Numbered from the stretch's first letter, positions 26,341 to 33,853 are shown. The stretch is 38,587 bases of DNA from Opitutales bacterium (GCA_020831535.1 JAFIGF010000105.1:1-38587); one strand, 5' to 3'. The notes: generated by a model from the letters alone, not told the origin. Program-made: numbers and translations.

Positions 26341-28194
26341 ATGAAAGCAATGTCACCATTGGAAGAACTCCGACACTCCACCGCCCATGTTTTGGCGACC
26401 GCCGTCCTGCGCCTTTTTCCCGAGGCCAAGCTGGATATCGGTCCCCCGACCGACAGCGGTTTTTACTACGATTTTGATCTGGATCACCGCTTCAGCGCCG
26501 AGGATTTGCAGGCGCTGGAAAAGGAGATGAAAAAAGTGGTCAAGGAGCGCCAGCCTTTCGAGCGAATCGAAACCTCCCGCGATGAAGCCGAAACCTTTTT
26601 TCAGGAAGCCGGGCAGCCATACAAAATCAGCCGCTTGGGCGACATTCCCGAAGACGAGGCGGTAACCTTTTACCGCAACGGCGAATTTACCGACCTGTGC
26701 GCAGGAACCCACGTCCCGCACACCGGACACATCAAGGCCTTCAAGCTTCTTTCCATCGCCGGGGCCTACCACCGGGGGGATGAGAAAAACAAACAACTGC
26801 AACGCATCTACGGCACCGCCTTCCCGAACAAAAAAGAACTGGCCGACTATCTGGAGCGCCTGGAAGAAGCCAAGAAGCGGGACCACCGCCGAGTCGGTCG
26901 GGAGCAAAAACTTTTCACCATCGACGAGGAAGTCGGCCAAGGCATGGTTCTCTGGATGCCCAATGGGGCAGTCATCCGCCAGGAATTGCAAAATTTCATC
27001 ATGGATGAGCTGTTCAAGCAGAACTACGAACAGGTTTTCACCCCTCACGTCGGCAAGCTCGGGCTCTACCGAACTTCCGGTCACTTCCCCTACTACCGCG
27101 ACTCCCAGTACCCTCCCCTGGTGGAGCCGGATGCCCTTGAGAGCATGGCCCATGAAGGCTGTTCCTGCTCGGACCTCACCAATCGTTTGAACGAAGGCGA
27201 TGTGGACGGATTCCTCCTCAAGCCGATGAATTGCCCGATGCATATCCGCATCTACGCTTCCCAGCCGCACTCCTACCGCGACCTGCCGGTCCGGATGTTT
27301 GAGTTCGGCACGGTGTACCGCTGGGAACAATCGGGAGAACTCAACGGCATGACCCGGGTGCGCGGTTTTACTCAGGACGACGCCCACCTGTTTTGCACCG
27401 AAGATCAACTCAAGGACGAGATTGAAGGCTGCTTGGATCTCGTCAAAACCGTCTTCCGCACTCTCGGCATGTCCGACTATCGGGTGCGCATCGGGCTCCG
27501 CGATCCCGATTCCACCAAATACACCGGGCCCTCCGAAAATTGGGACAAAGCCGAGCAAGCGCTTCGCGAACTGGCCCGCGACCTTGATGTTCCCTATACC
27601 GAGGAACCCGGCGAAGCGGCCTTCTACGGTCCCAAAATCGACTTTGTCGTCAAAGACGTCATTGGCCGCGAATGGCAACTGGGAACCGTTCAAGTGGACT
27701 ACAACCTGCCCGAGCGCTTTGCCCTGGAATACATTGGCTCCGACAATAAACCCCACCGCCCGGTCATGATTCACCGTGCCCCCTTCGGCTCGATGGAACG
27801 CTTTGTCGGTGTCTTGATCGAACATTTTGCGGGGGACTTTCCCCTCTGGCTGGCCCCGGAGCAAGTGCGGATCCTCCCCCTCAGCGACAAACTGGTCCCG
27901 TACGGCCAAAAGCTCCTGCAGAAGTTGCGCAGCCGTAAATTCCGCGCCACCCTCGACAGTCATGACGAAAAGCTCGGGGCCAAGATCCGTCGCGGGCGCC
28001 TCGACAAAATCCCCTACCTTCTCATCGTCGGCGGTCGCGAGGAAGAAGCCGAAGAGGTCTCCGTTCGTTCCCGCGCCCATGGAGAAATGGGCACCCTCCC
28101 CTTTGCCCAACTCCTGAGTCAATTGGAAGAGGAGCGGGAAACCCGCTTTTATCGTGCCGCCCAAACAGACGAGCCGAACAACGCTAAAAAATAA
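26341..28194 (+). CDS. thrS: threonyl-tRNA synthetase lacking the TGS domain
   Basis: Charges tRNA-Thr. The 617-residue protein begins (MKAMSPLEELRHSTAHVL) directly at the editing domain: H12 and H16 of HSTAH and the DLCAGTH motif are present, but the usual 60-residue N-terminal TGS domain is absent. The catalytic core has zinc ligands Cys in KPMNCPMH, His in GFTQDDAHLF and His in VMIHRAPFGSMERF; the anticodon-binding domain starts near LAPEQVRILPL. Between SGHFPYYRDSQYPP and LLKPMNCP there is an insertion of roughly 25 residues containing EGCSCSDL, longer than in E. coli or Bacillus. Start ATG 26341 is preferred; an in-frame ATG at 26350 is possible. ftsY follows after five bases. Confidence 0.95.
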   Translation: MKAMSPLEELRHSTAHVLATAVLRLFPEAKLDIGPPTDSGFYYDFDLDHRFSAEDLQALEKEMKKVVKERQPFERIETSRDEAETFFQEAGQPYKISRLGDIPEDEAVTFYRNGEFTDLCAGTHVPHTGHIKAFKLLSIAGAYHRGDEKNKQLQRIYGTAFPNKKELADYLERLEEAKKRDHRRVGREQKLFTIDEEVGQGMVLWMPNGAVIRQELQNFIMDELFKQNYEQVFTPHVGKLGLYRTSGHFPYYRDSQYPPLVEPDALESMAHEGCSCSDLTNRLNEGDVDGFLLKPMNCPMHIRIYASQPHSYRDLPVRMFEFGTVYRWEQSGELNGMTRVRGFTQDDAHLFCTEDQLKDEIEGCLDLVKTVFRTLGMSDYRVRIGLRDPDSTKYTGPSENWDKAEQALRELARDLDVPYTEEPGEAAFYGPKIDFVVKDVIGREWQLGTVQVDYNLPERFALEYIGSDNKPHRPVMIHRAPFGSMERFVGVLIEHFAGDFPLWLAPEQVRILPLSDKLVPYGQKLLQKLRSRKFRATLDSHDEKLGAKIRRGRLDKIPYLLIVGGREEEAEEVSVRSRAHGEMGTLPFAQLLSQLEEERETRFYRAAQTDEPNNAKK

Positions 28195-28199
28195 CCGCC

Positions 28200-29123
28200 A
28201 TGGCCGGATTTTTTGCCAAATTCAAACGGGGCCTCGCCAAAACGTCCCGCACCATTTTCTCCCCGATCGGGGGGCTTTTCGGCAGCAAGAAGCTGGATGC
28301 CGACGCCTTGGAAGAGCTGGAGGAATCGCTCTACAGCGCTGATTTCGGGGTGGAAACCACGGAGGAGATTCTGGAGGAGATTCAAAGTGCCTACCGCAAA
28401 AACAAAGATCTGCGCGGACAGGAAGCCGCCGCCATCGGCGCGTCCGTGTTGAAACAGGTTTTGGCAGGTTCCGCCGGCCAGCTCACGGCCGCCGAGACCC
28501 CGCCCACGGTCATCGTTTTGCTGGGAGTCAACGGATCCGGCAAGACCACCACCACCGCGAAGTTGGCCCATCGCCTCACCAAGGAAGGCCGGTCCGTTTT
28601 GGTCGCCGCCTGCGACACCTTTCGGGCCGCCGCGGTGGAACAGCTCCGGACCTGGTGCGACCGTCTTTCGCTCGACCTCATCGCCAGTCAACGCGGGGCC
28701 GACTCCGCCGCCGTGGCCTTCGACGCCATGCAAGCGGCCAAGGCCCGCGGCAAGGAATTTTTGCTCATCGATACCGCCGGACGGTTACACAACAAGAGCC
28801 ACCTGATGGATGAGCTGGCGAAAATCCGCCGGGTTCTCGCCAAGCACGCCCCCTCCGCACCCCACCATGCCTGGCTCGTCGCGGACGGAAGCCTCGGCTC
28901 CAACACCGTCGAGCAGGCCCGGGTTTTTAACGAGGCTTTCGGGCTCACCGGATTGGTCGTGACCAAGCTCGATGGCACCAGCCGCGGCGGGGCCTTGGCT
29001 GGCATTTACCGGGAACTGCAGATTCCGGTATTTTTCCTCGGTCTGGGAGAAGGCGAGGAAGATTTGCAACCCTACGATGTTGACCATTACACCCAGGCCG
29101 TATTTGGTCTGGGAGACGACTAA
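28200..29123 (+). CDS. ftsY: signal recognition particle receptor FtsY
   Basis: GTPase receptor that docks ribosome-SRP complexes at the inner membrane. The 307-residue protein has a short amphipathic N-terminus (MAGFFAKFKRGLAKTSRTIF) for membrane contact instead of the long acidic A domain of E. coli, then the N domain (LEELEESLYSADFGVETT) and the G domain: G1 GVNGSGKTTTTAKLA, DTFRAAAVEQL, G3 DTAGRLHNKSHLMDEL, G4 TKLDGTSRGGAL and G5 FLGLGEGEEDLQPYD. It lies between thrS and rpiB with gaps of 5 and 12 bases, so an operon is likely. Confidence 0.96.
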   Translation: MAGFFAKFKRGLAKTSRTIFSPIGGLFGSKKLDADALEELEESLYSADFGVETTEEILEEIQSAYRKNKDLRGQEAAAIGASVLKQVLAGSAGQLTAAETPPTVIVLLGVNGSGKTTTTAKLAHRLTKEGRSVLVAACDTFRAAAVEQLRTWCDRLSLDLIASQRGADSAAVAFDAMQAAKARGKEFLLIDTAGRLHNKSHLMDELAKIRRVLAKHAPSAPHHAWLVADGSLGSNTVEQARVFNEAFGLTGLVVTKLDGTSRGGALAGIYRELQIPVFFLGLGEGEEDLQPYDVDHYTQAVFGLGDD

Positions 29124-29135
29124 ACTCTTTCCCGA

Positions 29136-29564
29136 ATGAAAATTGCCATAGGATCCGACCACGCCGGCTATCGTTACAAACAAGCCATTATTGAACACCT
29201 GAAAAAACAGGGCCATGAAGTCCGTGATTTCGGAACGCATTCCGAAGAATCCGTTGACTACCCGACCTATATCCGTCCCGTCGCCGAAGCCGTCGCAGCA
29301 GGAGAATTCGAGCGGGGCATCGTCCTCGGCGGATCCGGCAACGGCGAGGCGATTGCCGCCAACCGGGTCAAAGGGGTTCGCTGTGGCCTTTGCTGGAATG
29401 AAGAAGTGGCCCGCCTCAACCGCCTCCACAACGACGGCAACGTCCTCTCCCTCGGCGAGCGGGTCATTCCCAAGGAACTCATCCTCCCCATCGTGGACAC
29501 CTGGCTCAGCACCGAATTTGAAGGCGGTCGCCACGAAAAGCGCATCCGCCTGCTCGACAGCTGA
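29136..29564 (+). CDS. rpiB: ribose-5-phosphate isomerase B
   Basis: Interconverts ribose-5-phosphate and ribulose-5-phosphate. The 142-residue protein starts MKIAIGSDHAGYRYKQAIIE with the substrate-binding SDHAG. The active-site segment reads VLGGSGNGEAIAANRVKG; where E. coli-type enzymes have a catalytic Cys (CGTGIG), Ser is present, and E71 would be the base, as in the mycobacterial type. CGLCWNEEVARLNRLHNDGNVLSLG is also of that type. It is the last gene of the thrS-ftsY-rpiB run. Confidence 0.93.
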   Translation: MKIAIGSDHAGYRYKQAIIEHLKKQGHEVRDFGTHSEESVDYPTYIRPVAEAVAAGEFERGIVLGGSGNGEAIAANRVKGVRCGLCWNEEVARLNRLHNDGNVLSLGERVIPKELILPIVDTWLSTEFEGGRHEKRIRLLDS

Positions 29565-29776
29565 GGAATTAAGGTTGGAGGGTGCCGCCCGTCGACTCAG
29601 GACTCCTGACCCACATTCCCCGGAAACCCGACATCGAAAATTTCAAGTTGTTTTTGAATAAAGACTTAAGCGCAAGACGATAGGCTCTGCTCAGATGGAT
29701 CGTGTGAAACGGCAAATGAAACCCTTTTCGCGAGAGAATACCGGTAAGTCATCGCATGAGAGGTGAAAAGAAACCT

Positions 29777-30180
29777 AAGTCCCGGAGGGACGGGCCGATG
29801 GTAGGCGTGGATGGCAATCCACGTAATCTCCAAGCAAAAATCCAAATGTCTCGCAGAGCGAGACCTGAGAGGGTTGGGCTTGGGGTTTTCCATTAGCCCG
29901 AATGGCACTCGGTTAAGGGGGTAATCGGGGGAGCGGCGTGCTTTAGCCGCCGTCAGCGATTTGCTTTCCGCGGCTAAAGCACGGGGCTCCTTTTTCGTTG
30001 GCGCAAATATCTTCAGGCAAAAGGCGGTCGATTACATCCTTAACCGAGTGCCATTCCCATTAGCCCAACACCGAGCACCACCCCTCCTGCTCTCGCTCTG
30101 CGAGGCATTCTATTGGGGGTGTGATACCCATTCCGTGGATTTTCATCCACGGCTATCCTCTTGCCGTCCCTCTGGGACTT
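29777..30180. repeat. large imperfect inverted repeat, about 150-base arms
   Basis: The left arm (29777-29927) and right arm (30029-30180) are inverted copies. Matching blocks in order are AGTCCC(G/A)GAGGGACGG, CGTGGAT...ATCCACG, CTCGCAGAGCGAGA, TTGGGCT/CATTAGCCC, GAATGGCACTCGGTTAAGG and GTAATCG. Several blocks are hairpins by themselves. The roughly 100-base centre contains another strong hairpin. Confidence 0.7.
29930..29996 (+). terminator. strong hairpin with T-run at the centre of the inverted repeat
   Basis: Arms GAGCGGCGTGCTTTAGCCGC (29931-29950) and GCGGCTAAAGCACGGGGCTC (29970-29989) pair over 20 positions with two mismatches around a 19-base loop and are followed by CTTTTTCG. It could stop transcripts coming from rpiB, about 370 bases upstream, or be part of a mobile repeat. 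Confidence 0.5.
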
Positions 30181-30289
30181 ACCAAAAGCGTGCGCCTTCA
30201 ACCTTAACAAAATTCCATTGGTGTCACCTTTACTTCACTGGAATCAAGAGTCTTGCGGATGGCTTTTGCAAACAAGCGCTGCTACCAGC

Positions 30290-30440
30290 GGAGCTGGAAT
30301 ATAAGGATAACGAGACTCACGGGGTTGGAGTGTTCCGTCCTTTACGTCCCTGGCTTGAAGCACTCCGCGCAGGGATCCCGCCAAGCGGGGTCCCCGCGCT
30401 CAACACTCCAGAGGCGTCGGAAACACCTTAGTCTCACATT
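30290..30440 (+). repeat. dispersed intergenic repeat, copy B
   Basis: Same block order as 26118-26237 (CTGGAATAT, GAGACT, TTGGAGTGTTCCG, CCGCGCAGGGA, closing AGTCTCAC). Outer GAGACT (30312) pairs with AGTCTC (30430); GGAGTGTT pairs with AACACTCC (30402); an inner stem GGGATCCCGCC/GGGGTCCC is present. It looks like a long nested hairpin. Confidence 0.55.
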
Positions 30441-30623
30441 AGGGATGAAGTGAAAACGGAATACCGGAAGAGTCTCGGTGAGGACCGGCAGGAACGAGAG
30501 CGCCAACATCGAAGGCAGGGCGAACGCGGGGAGGAATCATTGTCGTTGACCATTTTTTTGACAAAGTCCCAAAAAAACTCCTTTGGCCTTTTCTTGAACA
30601 AGGATTTTTGGTAATTTTTAAGA

Positions 30624-30744
30624 GACGGTAGATACAGCAACGAATCAAGTACCGGTTTTGAGACTTCGTTCCGGGGCGTCAGATTTGCCTTTGGCAGTAA
30701 TCCCGTTTTCGGGAGCGCCTGTCTCCTTTTGCGTATCTACCGTC
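30624..30744. mobile_element. MITE-like element with 12-bp perfect terminal inverted repeats
   Basis: GACGGTAGATAC at 30624-30635 and its exact complement GTATCTACCGTC at 30733-30744 bound a 121-base segment; the match continues inward with GCAA/TTGC after a one-base bulge. Inside is a hairpin TCCCGTTTTCGGGA. No coding capacity and no clear target duplication were seen. A structured RNA is the alternative reading. Confidence 0.5.
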
Positions 30745-30933
30745 ACTTTTTTCAGTTAGAGATAAATGCGTAAGCTCCGCCATCCGAGTATTTTGGCTAC
30801 TTCTCCGCGGGGAAACCCAGCATGTCGCAGCGTAGCCTTAGCGAAGGAGGAAAAGGGCGGCATTTCTTAGGGCCGCAATAACCGGAACATTTGGATTGGC
30901 GGACGGGTCCGGCTCCGATCTTTGTCCCCTGTA

Positions 30934-31449
30934 TTACGGCTCCCCTTTGAGTCGGTTACAGATATGCTGGTAGAGTTGAATTGAAATGCGAAGGCCATGC
31001 TCACGAATCGAAGTGTCCAGCAGTGTCTGCACATCCGATTTTTCCAAAATGCGCTGCTCCGCCGCCTTCAACAGTAATCCACAAAAACCAATCACCCGAA
31101 TACCACGCTCTTTGGCGAACCTGCGAAGCAGACGCTCATCCACTAAAAACCAATCCGCCCCATGCTCAAATGCCCAGGACAAGCTGGTACGATCACTCAG
31201 GCTGAGGGCCCGCGATGCAAATAGCGTGTCTGCGTAGTCGACCACCTCAACAGACTGTAACCATGCCTGCAAACGCTCGGCCTCTCCAGGGGCTGCTTTC
31301 TCACTCAATAATTCCTGTACAACGCAGTGAAGCACAACCACCCGCGCTCCAATCGACAATTCGATCAAATCGAGTCGATTTAGCTTCGCCAGAAAGATGA
31401 GTGGACTGGCATCGCACACGATGATCGGCTTTCGCAATTCTTCAGCCAC
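30934..31449 (-). CDS. PIN-domain toxin, DUF3368 type
   Basis: A 171-residue PIN-like RNase, probable toxin of a type II pair. Acidic residues of the PIN site are D13 (IVCDASPLIFLAKL), E46 (VVQELL), D86 (LSDRTSLSWAF) and D104 (WFLVDERLLRRFAKERGI). In the family the third block is usually GExxAI, replaced here by SDRTSL, but the rest (VIGFCGLLLKAAE) is typical. Its start overlaps the end of the UPF0175 antitoxin gene by eight bases, showing coupling with the antitoxin translated first. Confidence 0.85.
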   Translation of the reverse strand: MAEELRKPIIVCDASPLIFLAKLNRLDLIELSIGARVVVLHCVVQELLSEKAAPGEAERLQAWLQSVEVVDYADTLFASRALSLSDRTSLSWAFEHGADWFLVDERLLRRFAKERGIRVIGFCGLLLKAAEQRILEKSDVQTLLDTSIREHGLRISIQLYQHICNRLKGEP

Positions 31450-31741
31450 CGTTCAAATCTTCCTCTAACTCAGCAATCCCATAGTGAAGAGTTAAGTCTT
31501 GTTCATCCATCCGTGCGATAAAATCCCAGATGGAGATACCTGCCATCTCCGCAGCCCGCGACAATGTTACCTGTGACATTCGGTAGGCGCTCACCGCCTC
31601 GTCGAACCTGAGTTGCCCGAGACCGCGCCGCAGCAATGTTTTTGTCAGAGAAGCGCGATCCAGACCAGAGCGCTCCGCCATTTCATCCAATAGGGCGAGT
31701 TCCTCTTCATTTAATCGTGTGGATACTGTCCTTGTAACCAT
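31442..31741 (-). CDS. UPF0175-family antitoxin
   Basis: A 99-residue protein. MVTRTVSTRLNEEELALLDE is a ribbon-helix-helix-like N-terminus; the UPF0175 signature follows in LRFDEAVSAYRMSQVTLSRAAEMAGISIWDFIARMDE. UPF0175 proteins are standard partners of DUF3368 PIN toxins. ATG 31741 is chosen over an in-frame ATG at 31768. The upstream sequence on the minus strand is A/T-rich (TTGACT then AATATT about 17 bases later), a plausible promoter. Confidence 0.85.
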   Translation of the reverse strand: MVTRTVSTRLNEEELALLDEMAERSGLDRASLTKTLLRRGLGQLRFDEAVSAYRMSQVTLSRAAEMAGISIWDFIARMDEQDLTLHYGIAELEEDLNGG

Positions 31742-31996
31742 GTTTACAATATTGAAATATGTAGACATCAAGTCAAGTCGAAATTTCACCGCTTATAATC
31801 GCTACTCATACGGTACTAAACAGCCAGTCGGGAAGGCAGTGTTGGAGAGGTGGAAAAATGCTAAAACGCTGATGAATCGTTCTTGGGCCAATAAAATGTT
31901 CCTTTCTCCAGGCGCTTAGGGCTGTTACGTACCACATTCTCATCGTAGAAAAGGGTTGTTTTTTTATCAAATCAAGCGTCGCAGGGCCGGGTTTTA

Positions 31997-32025
31997 GTGT
32001 CAATTTATAGGGCCTGTCCCTTAAA
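31997..32025. repeat. GTGTCAATTTATAGGGCCTG repeat, copy 1
   Basis: The 20 bases GTGTCAATTTATAGGGCCTG at 31998-32017 are followed by TCCCTTAAA. They recur exactly at 32723-32742. The centre GGG-CCT-GTCCC resembles the REP-like palindromes elsewhere in the window. The two copies bracket the mazEF-like operon in direct orientation. Confidence 0.75.
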
Positions 32026-32046
32026 AAAGGGATCGAGGAAACGGAT

Positions 32047-32076
32047 TTGACAAGCCTCTCGACATGTAGGTACATT
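32047..32076 (+). promoter_or_regulatory. probable promoter of the mazEF-like operon
   Basis: A perfect -35 hexamer TTGACA (32047-32052) is followed 18 bases later by TACATT (32071-32076) and, overlapping, TGTAAT (32075-32080). The start codon is at 32083, so the leader would be extremely short. The dyad around TACATTGTAAT could be an autoregulatory operator. Confidence 0.4.
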
Positions 32077-32082
32077 GTAATT

Positions 32083-32337
32083 ATGAAAACGAGCCTTATC
32101 AGGATTGGAAACAGCCGGGGGATTCGGCTTCCGAAGCCGCTTATTGAGCAATGTGGGTTTGGGGATGAAGTGGATTTAGAGGTCAAGGGGCAGCAACTGG
32201 TCATCCGCCCGCTGGAGTGCACCCGGTCTGGGTGGGAGGAGGCGTTTGCGGAAATGGCAAAGCATGGGGATGATAAACTCTCTGACCGAGAGGGTATGTC
32301 CACCTCGACCTGGGATGAAGAGGAATGGGAATGGTAA
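32083..32337 (+). CDS. MazE-like antitoxin (SpoVT-AbrB fold)
   Basis: An 84-residue protein. MKTSLIRIGNSRGIRLPKPL and DEVDLEVKGQQLVIRPL form the swapped-hairpin DNA-binding fold of MazE/AbrB proteins. The acidic tail (STSTWDEEEWEW) is the usual toxin-binding end. It overlaps the following MazF-like gene by seven bases. ATG 32083 is chosen; it begins the AbrB fold exactly and lies just after a promoter-like sequence. Confidence 0.9.
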   Translation: MKTSLIRIGNSRGIRLPKPLIEQCGFGDEVDLEVKGQQLVIRPLECTRSGWEEAFAEMAKHGDDKLSDREGMSTSTWDEEEWEW

Positions 32338-32654
32338 TCCAGCGCTTTGAGGTTTTTCTTATTTCGCTCGATCCGGCCAAAGGAAGTGAAATTCAGAAAA
32401 CCCGCCCTTGTCTGGTGATTTCACCAAACGAAATGAATGATCACATCCGAACGGTCATCGTTGCTCCCATGACCACTAAAGGCCGGTCCTACCCGACACG
32501 AATTGGCTGTACCTTCCAGGGAAAGAGCGGACAGATCGTTTTGGACCAAATCCGGACAGTGGACAAGACCCGTCTGGTTAAGAAGCTCGGCACAATTCCT
32601 CCAGAAGCCCAAGGAAAAGTGCTCCAAACTCTTCAAGAAATGTTTTCCCTTTGA
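32331..32654 (+). CDS. MazF/PemK-family mRNA interferase toxin
   Basis: A 107-residue toxin. MVIQRFEVFLISLDPAKGSE, KTRPCLVISPNEMN (catalytic Arg), VIVAPMTTKGRSYPTRIGC (catalytic Thr) and GQIVLDQIRTVDKTRLVKKL are the standard MazF motifs. It should cut mRNA at a short specific sequence. ATG 32331 has an AAGAGGA ribosome site six bases upstream; an ATG at 32325 sits directly on that site and is less likely. Co-expressed with the overlapping MazE-like antitoxin. Confidence 0.92.
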   Translation: MVIQRFEVFLISLDPAKGSEIQKTRPCLVISPNEMNDHIRTVIVAPMTTKGRSYPTRIGCTFQGKSGQIVLDQIRTVDKTRLVKKLGTIPPEAQGKVLQTLQEMFSL

Positions 32655-32721
32655 GCGAAATTCCTCGGTTTTTCCGGGCGGTGATGATGGGGTCTACTCT
32701 CTCAAGGCGTGGGGTTTAAGA

Positions 32722-32750
32722 GTGTCAATTTATAGGGCCTGCTCCTTAAG
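32722..32750. repeat. GTGTCAATTTATAGGGCCTG repeat, copy 2
   Basis: Exact 20-base match to 31998-32017, followed by CTCCTTAAGGG. The preceding bases also match (GGGTTTAAGA versus GGGTTTTA). It lies 68 bases after the MazF-like stop in a 275-base gap in which nothing else was recognised. Confidence 0.75.
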
Positions 32751-32929
32751 GGTGAGCGATTTGTCTGTTTCTGTGGCCCGGGGGGTTCAGCGACACCGGG
32801 GCGAATTGTTTTGGAAATCGAGCCGGGGCGGTTCTCGAAGCGCACCCAAAACACAAAGTCTGCCTTTCCTGTTAAGGGTGGTTGTTACGTGTTTAGTTAG
32901 ACTGGGGGACCGGGATCTTCGGCTTTCTT

Positions 32930-33775
32930 TTACGGTGAAGGCGCAAGAGCAAGACGAAAGCCAAGGCTGATCCCGCGATGATCCGGCGGGTGCCCGATGA
33001 AGAAATCAGAACTCGTGAAACCAGCGGAACTGCTCAAACAACCTCCGCGAAGAGCCCGCATGGAGGTGTCGGTGTCTGAATCCTCGAAACCCGTCCGAGG
33101 GCTGCTGCGGGTCCACTCCCAAACGTTCCCATGCACATCATACAACCCCCAGGGATTGGCGCCCTTTTGCCCAACCGCATGCGTGCGACCATCACTATTG
33201 GCGTCATACCAAGCGTGGCGACGCAAATCACTCTCGCTATTGCCAAACCACCAGCGCGTTGTCGTTCCCGCTCGCGCCGCATATTCCCATTGTTCTTCAC
33301 TCGGTAAGGTATAGGCATATCCCTCAGGCAATCGACCCGCACGACGCTCACGTTCCGTCAGCTTACGACAAAACTCCATCGCCTCATCCCAGCTCACATT
33401 CTCCACCGGGGCATTCTGACCACTGGACTGAAAATGGCTCGGGTTCCTTCCCATAATGGCCTCCCATTGCCCCTGCGTCACCGGGGTCGCCCCCAGCCAG
33501 TAGCCTTCAGGTATGAGAACTTCGGTCTGTGGACCTTTTTCATCCGAAAAGGTTACGGTGAACTCCCCGTCATCAGTTAAATGTACTTCCGATTGGGGTC
33601 CATCTTTATTGATCAAAAATGCCCCCGGCTCAATCCAGACCATGGCCAAGGCCTCGCCTTCGGGTAATTCCAGTTCAATATCGCCCACCGTCTTCCCGCA
33701 TCCGGTAAGGATCATTGCTCCCAATAGAAACAGGATCGTGTATCGGCAGGTTTTTATTTCTGTTGTTTTTTTCAT
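32930..33775 (-). CDS. SUMF1/FGE-like lipoprotein without the catalytic cysteine pair
   Basis: A 281-residue protein with a lipoprotein signal (lipobox LTGC, Cys26) and a formylglycine-generating-enzyme-sulfatase fold: GYWLGATPVTQGQWEAIMGR, PVENVSWDEAMEFCRKL, YTLPSEEQWEYAARAGT, NPWGLYDVHGNVWEWT and a final GISLGFRLA. True formylglycine enzymes have GGSYxCHxSYC here; this one has RGGCLSSSAGFTSS, with only one Cys. It is therefore more likely a binding or structural paralog than the activator of the sulfatase at 10284. The N-terminal third has a repeated GPQ(S/T)EV segment (about residues 58-87). Confidence 0.85.
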   Translation of the reverse strand: MKKTTEIKTCRYTILFLLGAMILTGCGKTVGDIELELPEGEALAMVWIEPGAFLINKDGPQSEVHLTDDGEFTVTFSDEKGPQTEVLIPEGYWLGATPVTQGQWEAIMGRNPSHFQSSGQNAPVENVSWDEAMEFCRKLTERERRAGRLPEGYAYTLPSEEQWEYAARAGTTTRWWFGNSESDLRRHAWYDANSDGRTHAVGQKGANPWGLYDVHGNVWEWTRSSPRTGFEDSDTDTSMRALRGGCLSSSAGFTSSDFFIGHPPDHRGISLGFRLALAPSP

Positions 33776-33853
33776 CGTTTCATCTACGTCATCAATATCA
33801 GAGAAATTTGGACTTCAATTCAATGCTTTCACCAACTTTCCCCGATATTTAAA

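Larger units (their letters stand above)
29565..30933. other. 1.37-kb non-coding region full of repeats
   Basis: No convincing gene is seen on either strand; the open frames present (29666-29908 minus, 29961-30431 plus) run through inverted repeats and have no recognisable protein features. The region holds a large imperfect inverted repeat (29777-30180), a hairpin at its centre, copy B of a dispersed repeat (30290-30440) and a small element with terminal inverted repeats (30624-30744). It marks the switch from housekeeping genes to the accessory part. Confidence 0.75.
31742..32082. other. gap between divergent toxin-antitoxin operons
   Basis: This gap of about 340 bases holds the two outward promoters and a GGGCCTGTCCC repeat (31997-32025). 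An open frame of 165 codons on the minus strand (31806-32303) crosses it and overlaps the mazE-like gene, but starts and composition do not support a gene. Confidence 0.6.

Noticed and set aside
26353..28164. A 603-codon open frame on the minus strand opposite thrS
   Set aside because: It is the antisense shadow of thrS, whose editing, zinc and catalytic motifs are all present; the minus-strand product has no recognisable features.
29961..30431. A 156-codon plus-strand frame downstream of rpiB
   Set aside because: It runs through the arm of a large inverted repeat and a second hairpin repeat, so it is open by chance.
31806..32303. A 165-codon minus-strand frame across the mazE-like gene
   Set aside because: It overlaps the mazE-like antitoxin and its promoter and contains a repeat; no family features were seen.
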